DNA of 64,000 bases from Mycolicibacterium sp. CH28 (lineage in GTDB: Bacteria; Actinomycetota; Actinomycetes; Mycobacteriales; Mycobacteriaceae), in the NCBI RefSeq assembly GCF_004745805.1, contig NZ_SRLQ01000004.1:62001-126000 (forward strand). Direction: 5' to 3'. Shown here one piece after another: positions 25,398 to 36,100 of this stretch. The first letter of the stretch is position 1, and each line of letters opens with the position of its first letter. The notes beneath the pieces were generated by a model that was not told where the DNA came from, made no database searches, and saw nothing but the letters and a program-made list of their open reading frames with translations. The translations under genes and the position numbers were made by a program.

Positions 25398-26729
25398 CTA
25401 GATCTCCCCCAGCTTCGCCAGCAGCAGCGCCTCGGTGGTGGCGGCGCGCTGCAGCACGCCCAGGTGCAGGCTCTCGTTGATGCTGTGCGCCTGGGTGCCG
25501 GGATCTTCGACCCCGGTGACCAGGATCGTGGCGGCGGGGAACGCCGTGGCGAACTCGGCGATGAACGGGATGGAGCCGCCCACGCCCATATCGACGGCGT
25601 CGGTGCCCCACGCCTGGCGGAATGCGGCCCGGGCGGCCTCGTAGACCGGCCCGCTGGCATCGATGGCGTAGGGCTGTCCGATATCGCCAGCCGTCACGGT
25701 GACGTGCGCGCCCCAGGGCGCGTGCTGCTCGAGGTGGCGGCGCAGCGCGTCGAGGTGGGCCGCGGCGTCACCGCCCGGGGCGACGCGCATGCTCACCTTG
25801 GCGCTGGCCCGCGGGATCAGTGTGTTGGACGCCTTGGCGATCGGCGTGGTGTCGATGCCGATCACCGTGATCGCGGGTTTGGCCCACAACCGCTGCGCCA
25901 CACTGCCCGAGCCGATCTCAGCCACCCCGTCGAGCAGGCCGGATTCCGCCCGCACCCAGTCCGCTCCCCGGTCGACGTCGGCGGCGCGGGCCTCGTGCAG
26001 GCCAGCCACTGCGACGTTGCCGTCATCGTCGTGCAGGCTGGCCAGCAGGCGTACCAGCACGGCAAGGGCGTCCGGCACCACCCCGCCCCACATACCGGAA
26101 TGCAGACCGTGATCCAGGGTTTCGACCTCGACGACGCAGTCGGCCAAGCCCCGTAGCGACACGGTCAGCGCCGGAATCTCGGGGGTCCAGTTGTCGGAAT
26201 CGGCGATCACGATCACGTCGGCGGCAAGCTTGTCTTTGTGCGCGGCCAGCAGCCGGCCCAGCGACGGCGAACCGGACTCCTCCTCGCCTTCGACGAATAC
26301 CGTCACCCCGACCGGCGGTGTGCCGCCGTGCGCACGGAACGCCGCCAGGTGGGTGGCGATACCGGCCTTGTCGTCGGCACTGCCGCGTCCGTAGAGGCGG
26401 CCATCGCGTTCGACCGGCTCGAAAGGCGACGAATCCCATTGCGAGGGATCGCCTTCGGGCTGCACATCGTGGTGGGCATACAGCAGCACGGTCGGCGCGC
26501 CCGCAGGCGCTGGGTGGCGCGCGATCACCGCCGGCGCGCCGCCCGCACTGACGATCTCGACCTGGGCGAAGCCGGCCGTGGTGAGCAAGTCGGCAACAGC
26601 GCGCGCACTGCGCTGGACCTCATCGCGACGGGCCGGATCGGCCCACACCGACGGGATGCGGACCAGGTCCTCGAGGTCGCTTCGGACCGAGGGCAGCACC
26701 GCCTGTACACGCTCGACAAGATCACTCAT
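25398..26729 (-). CDS. M20 family dipeptidase / metallopeptidase
   Basis: The 443-residue protein is an M20/ArgE-DapE family zinc peptidase. Metal ligands and catalytic residues are visible in order: YAHHDVQP (His), GRGSADDKAG (bridging Asp), EGEEESGS (catalytic Glu and ligand Glu), ADSDN (Asp) and AHSINES (His). The lid domain lies between about residues 205 and 330, with DHGLHSGMWGG. Family members cleave dipeptides or related amide bonds in the cytoplasm. It starts at ATG 26729, 21 bases past the acpS stop, so it may be read from the fas-acpS transcript. Confidence 0.9.
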   Translation of the reverse strand: MSDLVERVQAVLPSVRSDLEDLVRIPSVWADPARRDEVQRSARAVADLLTTAGFAQVEIVSAGGAPAVIARHPAPAGAPTVLLYAHHDVQPEGDPSQWDSSPFEPVERDGRLYGRGSADDKAGIATHLAAFRAHGGTPPVGVTVFVEGEEESGSPSLGRLLAAHKDKLAADVIVIADSDNWTPEIPALTVSLRGLADCVVEVETLDHGLHSGMWGGVVPDALAVLVRLLASLHDDDGNVAVAGLHEARAADVDRGADWVRAESGLLDGVAEIGSGSVAQRLWAKPAITVIGIDTTPIAKASNTLIPRASAKVSMRVAPGGDAAAHLDALRRHLEQHAPWGAHVTVTAGDIGQPYAIDASGPVYEAARAAFRQAWGTDAVDMGVGGSIPFIAEFATAFPAATILVTGVEDPGTQAHSINESLHLGVLQRAATTEALLLAKLGEI

Positions 26730-26750
26730 GCCGACGACGTTAGCCGGAAA

Positions 26751-27143
26751 CTACGCCGTCTCCAGGATGGCCACCGCGGCGGCGGTGTCGCCGTCATGGG
26801 TCAGCGACACGTGGATCGTGACGTCGGCCAGATGCTCGGCAATCGCACCCGTCAACCGCACCTTGGGCCGGCCCCACATATCGGTGACGACCTCGATGTC
26901 GCGGTGGATACCTTCGGGCAGCACCGGGCGCTGCGCGAACCGCGATCCCGACCAGGCCTTGATCACCGCCTCCTTGGCGGCCCAACGGGCCGCCAAGTGC
27001 CGCGCCGCGACCGAACTCTTGTCGGCCGCGTCGCGGCGCTCACCAGGGGTGAACGTTTCGGCGAACACCGTTCCCGGACGATCGACCTGCTCGGCGAACT
27101 CCGGAATGGACACCAGGTCAAGACCCACACCGACTATCGCCAC
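26751..27143 (-). CDS. acpS: holo-[acyl-carrier-protein] synthase AcpS
   Basis: The 130-residue enzyme transfers 4'-phosphopantetheine from CoA to the ACP domain of FAS I. It shows GVGLDLVSIPEF with Asp9 and WAAKEAVIKAW with Glu58, the two magnesium-binding residues of the family, and VSLTHDGDTAAAVAI at the end. GTG 27143 has TAAGG seven bases upstream and lies nine bases after the fas stop, so fas and acpS form an operon as in M. tuberculosis (Rv2524c-Rv2523c). Confidence 0.95.
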   Translation of the reverse strand: MAIVGVGLDLVSIPEFAEQVDRPGTVFAETFTPGERRDAADKSSVAARHLAARWAAKEAVIKAWSGSRFAQRPVLPEGIHRDIEVVTDMWGRPKVRLTGAIAEHLADVTIHVSLTHDGDTAAAVAILETA

Positions 27144-27152
27144 GCGGGAACC

Positions 27153-30100
27153 TTAACGCACGTACGTGCCGTCATCGCCGAGGCGTGAGCCCGGGTCGAG
27201 CAGCATCGTTGCCTCCTGGCGCTTCTCCGGCGAATCGTGGTCGAACCTGCGGTCGGCCGGCTTCTCGTACATCGGGGGTCCGCCGGCGATGGCCGCCGCC
27301 AGGCGGCGCTGACCAGCCAGCACCCGATCGTTGGCCCGCTTGATGTAGTCCGCCCGCTCCTGCTCGTTCAGCGAGGCCAGGAAGGCCTGCGGATGAACCA
27401 GCGCGACCAGACCCGACACGTGACCGAAGCCCAGGCTGGTGACCAGACCCGCCTTGAGCGGGAACTTGTCGCCCAGCCGCAGGGTCTCCCGCGCCCATAC
27501 GAAGTGACCGGAGGTGGCCAGCTCGTCGTCGACGCAGTCCAGGCTGCGGTTCGGCGGGATGACACCGTCGCGCAGGATCTGGCACAGACCCATCATCTGG
27601 AACACCGCCGCACCGCCCTTGGCGTGGCCGGTCAGGCTCTTCTGGGACACGATGAACAGCGGCGCCCCGGCGGCACGCCCCATCGCGTCGGCGAGCCGCT
27701 CGTGCAGCTCGGTCTCGTTGGGATCGTTGGCCAGCGTCGAGGTGTCGTGCTTGGAGATCACCGCGACGTCGTCAGCCCCGACCCCCAGCTTGGCCAGCGA
27801 ACGGGCCAGCAGGGAGTCCTTGCCGCCACGACCGGCGCCCAGCGCGCCGAGCCCCGGAGCCGGGATCGAGGTGTGCACACCGTCGGCGAAGCTCTGCGCG
27901 TAACCGACCACCGCCAGCACCGGCAGGCCCATCTTCAGCGCGAGGTCTCCGCGGGCCAGCAGGATGGTGCCGCCACCCTGTGCCTCGAGGAAGCCCAGCC
28001 GACGACGGTCGTTGGCGCGGGAGATCTTCGAGTCGCTGATGCCCTTGGCTCGCATCATCTCGGTGTCGGCGGTGGCCGACATGTCGCCGAAGCCGGTGAT
28101 GGCATCGGAGGTCATGTCGTCGAATCCGCCGGCCACCACCAGTTCGGCCTTGCCGAGCCGGATCTTGTCGACGCCTTCCTCGACCGACACCGCCGCGGTG
28201 GCACATGCACCGACCGGGTGGACCATCGCGCCGTAACCGCCGACGTAGGACTGCATCACGTGGGCAGCAACGACATTCGGCAGCACTTCCTGCAGGATGT
28301 CGTTCGGCTTGGCCGAACCCAGCAGGTTGCCGTGGAACATGGTCTGCATGCTGGTCAGGCCGCCGATACCGGTGCCCTGGGTACTGGCCACCAGGCCGGG
28401 GTGCACCCAGCGCATCAGCTCGGTCGGGGTGAAGCCGGACGAGAGGAACGCGTCCACCGTGGCCACGATGTTCCACAACGCCACCCGGTCAGCCGAGCTG
28501 ACCATGTCGGCGCTGATACCCCAGACCGTCGGGTCGAAACCGGTCGGGATCTGGCCGCCTACGGTGCGGGACAGCTTGGCCTTGCGGGGCACCCGAATCT
28601 CGGTGCCCGCCTTGCGGATCACCTCCCAATCCGAGGAGTCCGGCACGGGTCGGACGACGGTGTGTTCGGAATCGGCCTGCTCGAACGCCCGCGCCTCGGC
28701 CTCCGAGGACACCACGAAGCTGAAGTCCTTGTCCAGGAAGACACTGACCAGAAGCGCCGGGGAATGATCGGCGCCGAGGGCCCCGTCGGCGACGAATTCC
28801 CTTACGCCGCAACGCTCCACGACCGCGTCGTGGTAGCGCTCCACCAGATCGGCCTCGTCGACCAGATCACCGGAGGCGGTGTCATACCAGCCCGGCTTGG
28901 GGTCGTCCTCCCACTTGATCAGCCCGGTCGTCCAAGCCAATTCGAGCACGCCGGACGCCGACAGCTCGTTGTCGACCTCCATCTCGAACCGGGTGCGCGA
29001 CGAGCCGTACGGGCCGAGTTCGGCACCGCCGACAATGACGACCAGGTCGGCCGGGTCGACGTCGAGATCGGCCCAGGCCGGCGGGGTCGACGCGCGGTGG
29101 CCGCGCGGTGGCGACGGCAGGGCGGCGATGGTGCCCGAGGTCGGCTCGTCGTCGGACGCGTCCGCCTCGGCGCTCATCTCCTCACGCGCCTTGGCAGCCA
29201 GCTCGGCCATGTCGAGCTGCACGTCACCGAGCCCACCGGTCAGGTCGACTTTCAGCGGCGCGTTGGCCGCGGCGACCTTGGAGTCCACCGAGCACAGGTC
29301 GAGCAGCATCGCGGCCATCTCGGCGGTGGTGTAAGTGGTCACCCCGGCTTCCTCGACCGCATCGACGATGGCATCGTTGTGGCCCATCAGGCCGGTGCCC
29401 TTGGTCCAGCCGATCAGCGCGTGAGCGAAGCTGACCCGCTGCGCCCAGGATGATTCGGCGTTCCACCGGTTGACCACCGCATCCAGCGCGGCCTTGGACT
29501 CGCCGTAGGCGCCGTCCCCGCCGAACATGCCGCGGTTCGGCGAGCCGGGCAGCACGACATGCAGACGCGAGGCGATGTCCCGCTCGGCACCGATGGACGA
29601 CAGCCCACCGATCAGCCGCTCGACGGCCCACAGCAGAACCTTCATCTCCATCTCCGAGCGCGAGCCCGCCTCGGACATATCCCCGGCCACCCGCGGTGCG
29701 GCGAACGGGAACAGCAGCGTCGGGTTCTGCGCGTCCTTGAGATGAATCGACTGCGGCCCAAGGCTTTCGGACTGCTCGCTACCGACCCACGACACCAGTG
29801 CGTCGATGTCGGCGTAGGAGGCCATGTTGGCCGGCACGATCCACAGCGCCGCGCCGTAGCGGGCGTGGTCGCGGTAGAGCTTCTTGTAGAAGCCCAGCCG
29901 GTCGTCGTCGAGCTTGGACGTGGTGGCAACGACGGTGGCTCCGCCGTCGAGCAACTGCGCGATCACCGAAGCGGCGATGGATCCCTTGGATGCGCCGGTG
30001 ACCACGGCGATCTCGTCGCTGTAGCGGCCCTTGTCGGGGCTCTCGGCACCGGCGGCGATGCGCCCGTAGAGCGAGGCGTGAATGGTGCGCCCGGCGGCCA

Positions 30101-33100
30101 GCGACCTGCCCTGCCACCAGCTGGCCTGGGTCGCGACCACGTGGCCGGCACCCTCGAACCGCTCGGAGAGCTGCGCCCAGTCGGCGTCGATGTCTCCCTC
30201 GTCGGCCAGCCACAGCTTGACCAGGTCCTCACGCGCACTGGCCCAGCGGTCGTCGAGCAGCACCGCCTTCTTGGAGTCGAACGCGGGCGCGACCAGCCGG
30301 GGCCAGTCCGAGCCGAGCTCGGTGTTCACCAAGTCGATCAGTTCGGCATCGGTAGCCATGGACGGCGCCGTGACCGGGTTGTCCAGGCCGAGCTGACCGA
30401 GCACCAGGCGGGCAGCCGCGGCCAGCACACCGTCGCGACCGGTGACCTTTTCGGCGAACTCACCGAGCGCGGCCGAGTCGACCACGCCACCGGCGGCACC
30501 GCCGGCTGACGGCAGCGAGATGGCAACGCCCTTGCGCGCCGCCACCGAGGCGACTGCGGCGTCGATGGCCTTGTCGACGGCGCCGGCGTCGGCCAGTGCG
30601 CCCTCGTGCAGCCCACCGAGCGCGCCGCCGCGCACACTGCTGCCCTCACGGGTGCCCAGTGCCAGTTCGGCGGTGACGTGCTTGGCCCAGCCGTCACCGA
30701 GTTCCCAGGTCTTCTTGACCCGCTCAGCGATGGCCGCCGGCCGCTTACCGGACGGGCCGAGCACGGTGCGCAGCTGGTCGTTGATGGCGTCGGAGAGCAC
30801 CGGGCCGAACGGCTTGTAGGTGCGGGCCAGCTTGGTGACCTGCCCCTTCAGCGACGACAGGTCCGCCTCGGCGGCACCGTCGATGGCACCAAGGTTGAGC
30901 TCGGAGCCGAGGTCGACGAGCAGCTGGTTGCGCCGCGAGGACGCACCGTCGGTGATCGACTCGATGGAGTCCAGCGGCTCGATCTGGTCGATACGCATCT
31001 TGGCGCTCAAGGCGATCAGCGCCAGGGTGGCATCGCCGGCATCGAAGCCGATGTCGTCGGGGCGCGGACCGCCGGACGGCGCAGCCGCCGGCACCGGTGC
31101 CGGGGCGGCCTCGACCGCGGCGGCCACGGCGGGAGCCTCCGCCACCGGGGCATCCTCGATATCGGAATCGTCGGTGGCCGGATCCTCGTCACTGGCGAAC
31201 AGCACCGCGGCGTCGCGCTCAGAGTTGAGGACTTCCACTGTGCTGTGGGCATATTCGGGCAACTTCAAGGTGTTGCTCGCCAGGCCGGCCACGGTCGGCG
31301 CCGACTTCACGCCGATCTCGACGAAGCGCTCGACACCAAGACCGCCGGCAGCCTCTTCGATGAACAGCAGGTCCTGGGTCTCGATCCAGCGCACCGGGCT
31401 GGCGAACTGCCAGGCCAGCAGCTCGATAACCACCTTGCGGCACAGCTGGCGTGGCTTCTCGTTGAGCCAGGTGTCGTAGTCGGCGAGGATCTCGTCGAGC
31501 GGCTCGGCGGGCACCAGATCGCGGATCTCCTGGATGAAGTCGCGATCCAGGGTGAACGGCCGCGGCACCAGGTTCGGAATGTAGCGCCCGAGCAACAGGT
31601 TCGGGTCGGCATCTTCCGGCATGACCCGCTCCAGGGCACGGCGGAAGTCATCGACACCCACCCGCAGTACCTCGGAGTGGAACGGCACGTCGATGCCCGG
31701 GACCAGGATGAACGAGCGCTTGCCGCCGCTGATCTCGCGGCGCCGCTCGACTTCCTCCTCCAGTGCCTCCAGGCCGCGAACCGTGCCGGCGATGGCGTAC
31801 TGCGAACCGCGCAGGTTGAAGTTCACGATCTGAAGAAATTCTCCGGTATTCGCCGCGATTTCGGCAACGAAGTCCTTGACGTCCGCATCCGGCAGGTCGA
31901 TCTGGGAAGGCCGGATGGCGGCCAGCCGGTAGTTCGACCGGCCCTGCTCGTCACGCGGGACGATGTCGTGCATCTTGCTGCCGCGGTGGAACACCACCTC
32001 CAGCAGCGCCTCCAGCGCGTAGACGCCGGACACACACGCCAACGCGGTGTACTCACCGACCGAGTGGCCGCAGGCGATGGCACCCTCGACGAACGCACCC
32101 TGCTCGCGCATCTCGGCGACCTGGGCCGCGGCCACCGTCGCCATCGCGACCTGGGTGAACTGCGTCAGGTAGAGCACGCCTTCGGGGTGCTGGTAGTGCA
32201 CACCGCCGGCGATCAGGCTGGTCGGGTTGTCGCGCACCACGTGCAGTACCGAGAAGCCCAGTGTGTCGCGGGTGAACTTGTCGGCCTTGTCCCACACCTT
32301 GCGGGCCGCCTTGGACCGGGCGCGGACCTCCATGCCCATGCCCTTGTGCTGGATGCCCTGACCGGGGAACGCGTACACCGTCTTCGGTGCCGCCAACCGG
32401 GCCGTCGCACTCATCACCAGGTCGGTACCGACCTTGGCTGAAATCTCCAAAACCTCGGCGCCCAAGTCGATTCCGACGCGGTCGACGCGGAATTCGACCT
32501 CGTCGCCGGGCGAGACCATGCCCAGGAAGCGGGCGGTCCAGCCGATCAGCTTGGCCGGCGGAATCGGCTTGCCGTCGGTCGCGGTCACCACATGTTGGGC
32601 CGCGGCCGAGAGCCACATGCCGTGCACGATCGGGGCCGGGAGGCCGGCCAGCAGCGCGGCGGCCTGGTCGGTGTGGATCGGGTTGTGGTCACCGGAGACC
32701 ACCGCGAACGGGCGCATGTCGACCGGCGCACCGATGACGACGTCACGACGACGACGGCGCGGGGTGTCGGTGGCATTCTCCGATACCGCTCCGCCGGCCC
32801 GCACCGGATCGCTGAGTTCCTTTGCGCCGGTGCGTCCCCGGATGGCGAAGCGCTCTTCGAGCACCGCCAGGATCATCCCGTTCGCGTCGGTGACGTTGAC
32901 GGTGACCGGGACGACGCGACCGACCTCGGTGTCAGTGGCCACCGAAGCCGTTGCGGTGACGGTCAACTGGGTCGGTTCCTTGGGCAGCGGCTTGAGCAGC
33001 TGAGCCGCGTGGTCCAGGTGCACCAGGCTCAGCAGGCCCTCGACGACCGGGAAGCCGGACTCGGTGACCGCGCTGCCGATCGCGGCGAACACGGCAGGCC

Positions 33101-36100
33101 AGCAGCGGCCGACCAGCGCGTCGGGGACGATCGTGAGCGTCGGCGCCAGCGGCGACCCGAAGGTGGCCGTGACCCCGGTGTGGTCGGCGACGCGTTCGGG
33201 ATCCCACTCGACGGTGACGACGGTGGAACCGTTGACCACCGGCGGCAGCGCCTCGGGGCCGTCGACCCCGGCGGCGATGGCCAGCACGGCGCGCATCGCA
33301 GCCGCGGCGTCTTCGGTGCGAACCACCGGGGCCCCGCCGTCGACCACGGTGGCCGGCAGCGTGAAGGCGATGTCGATCCAGGTGCCCGACAGCGGCACGC
33401 TCAGCACGACGCGGTCGGGCGCGGTGACCTCCAGCCGTGCACCGGTGGAATGGTCTGTGGCGCTGGTGAACTCCCGGGTCGCGTCGCTCCTGCCCTCCGA
33501 ACGCTGGTCGTGAACCAGCCACTTCGACGGCGCGGCGATGCGGTGCACCGGGTTGGTCGCGGTGCGACCCGCCCACAGCACGTCCGGGGAATCCAGAACG
33601 ATGGCCAGCGGGCCGGTCACGTCGGTGCGGACCTGCAGCCGGGATGCCACCGGCACGGGTGCGGCACCGGTAGCCAGCACATCGTCGACAGCGGCCCTCT
33701 CGAACCGGTCGAGCAGATCGCCAACCGGCTCGTCGACCCGGGTAATGCCAGCGATCGCCTCGGTACCGGGGATCACGCACACCTGCTCGGCGGTGTAGCG
33801 GGCGTCGTGGGCCTGCCACAGCGAGTCGCTGCGCCACCAACGCCGCACGTCCTTGTCGATGACCGGGACGAAGTTGACCGGCTTGCCGGGCGTCTTGCAC
33901 AGCTGGATGAAGAACGGCACGTCGGCCGGGTGCAGCAGCACTGTCTCGGCGTCGGGGTAGGCGGCAGTCAGGGCCGCGATCGCCGCGTCCGGGTTCTCCA
34001 GCAGCGCCTCGTCGCCGAACAGCGTGGGGATCGAGCCGCTATCGGCGGCGTTGAGCCGGGCCTCGGCACGCTGCAGCATGTCGGCGAACCGGTCCCGCCA
34101 GGTGATGTCCAGCCACGGCGAGTCGGGGGTCTTGGTGTCGGCGGTGGAGTCGCCGTCACCGATGGCCAGCTCGACGTAGCGCTGCAGCCACTGCAGGTAG
34201 GTCAATTCGGCGATGTCGCCGAAGTAGGGCTTGGCGGTGACGGCCATCGCCGCGATGATCTCGTCGCGCCGCTCGGCGACCGCCTCGGCATCACCGGCGA
34301 CCTCGTCGAGCAGCCGACCGCACCGGGAGGCGGCGTTGTCGATCTCGTGGATGTCGGCACCGAGCTGGCTGCGCCCGGAAGCCATGCCGTTCACGGCCGT
34401 TCCGGCCCCGACCCAGTGGGCGGTGCCGGCGGTGTCGACCAGCAGCTGCTTGACCGCCGGCGAGGTGGTCGCCTCCAGGCAGGCCATCGCGGCGGTGCCG
34501 ACCAGGATGCCGTCCACCGGCATCAGCGGGTAGCCATAGGCCGCCGACCAGCGGCCGGACAGATATTCGGCGGCCCGCTCGGGCGTGCCGATGCCACCGC
34601 CGACGCAGACGGTGATGTTCGAGCGACCACGCAGCTCCGAGTAGGTGGTCAGCAGCAGGTCGTCGAGGTCTTCCCAGGAGTGGTGGCCACCGGCGCGACC
34701 GCCCTCGATGTGGACGATCACCGGCTTGGTGGGCACCTCGGCGGCGATGCGGATGACCGAGCGGATCTGCTCGACGGTGCCCGGCTTGAAGCAGACGTGG
34801 GCGATGCCGACGGTGTTCAGCTCGTCGATCAGGTCGACGGCCTCTTCCAACTCGGGAATGCCGGCGCTGACCACGACGCCGTCGATCGGCGCCCCGGACT
34901 GGCGGGCCTTCTGCACCAGACGCTTTCCGCCCAGCTGCAGCTTCCACAGGTAGGGGTCCAGGAACAGGGAGTTGAACTGGATCGCCCGACCGGGTTCGAG
35001 CAGGGTGGTGAGTTCGGCGACCCGCTTGTCGAAGATGGCCTCGGTGACCTGGCCGCCGCCGGCCAGCTCGGCCCAGTGGCCGGCGTTGGCGGCCGCGGCG
35101 ACGATCTTGGCGTCGACGGTCGTCGGCGTCATGCCGGCCAGCAGGATCGGTGAGCGCCCGGTGAGCCGGGTGAACTTCGTCGACAATTTCACCGAGCCGT
35201 CGGGCAAGGTGACCACCGACGGGGCGTAGCTGGACCACGGCTTGGCCACCTCGGGTACAGCGCCGACGGTGAACAGGTTGCGCTGGCCGCCGCGGGTGGC
35301 GGCCGGGACGATCCCGATGCCGAGACCGCGGATCACCGGGGCGGTCAACCGGGTCAGAATGTCGCCGGGGCCCAGGTCCAGAATCCAGCGCGCTCCGGCC
35401 TCGTGCAGGGCGGTGACTTCTTCGACCCAGTCCACCTGCTGAACCAGGATCGCATCGGTCAGGGCGCGGGCCAGCTCGACATCCAGGCCGACCACCTCTG
35501 CCCAGCGGCCGACGATGTCGACGCCGTCGGCCAGCCGCGGCGTGTGGAAGCCGACCTCGACCTGGACCGGATCGAAGACGGGTGCGAACACCGCGCCGCC
35601 GCGCACCTTGTTCTTGCGGTCGGCGGCCTCAGCCTCGGCGATCCGCTCGCAATACAGCTCGAAACGGGACAGCTGTTCGGGGGTTCCGGTGATGACGACC
35701 GAGCGCCGACCGTTACGGATCGACAGCACCGGCGGCAGCACCGTGCGGACGTCCTGAGCAAACTCCTCAAGCAACTCGTAGATGCGCTCGGGCTCGGCAT
35801 TGGTGACCGACACCATCGGCGGGCGGTCACCGAGCACCGAGATGCCGCGGCGACGGGCCACCAGCGTGCCCGCCGCACCGATCAGCTGGGCCAGCGCCAG
35901 CAGCTGGACGTCCTTGGCGCCCGCGGCACGCAGGGCCTCCACGGCCAGCACGCCCTGCGAGTGCCCGGCCACCGCCACCGGCGGGGCGGCCGCCAGGTCC
36001 ATGCCCTGGCGGGCCAGCGCGCGGATCGCGGCGATCTGGGTCAGCAGGACGCCGGGAACCGACACCGCGGCCGACGTGAGCTGCTTGGCCGAGGGAACCG

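Noticed and set aside
27237..35153. Very long plus-strand open frames opposite fas (738, 611 and 853 codons at 27237-29453, 30606-32441, 32592-35153)
   Set aside because: They are antisense shadows of a highly GC-biased gene; their translations are rich in R, G, H, D and Q repeats without any domain, and fas explains the whole region.
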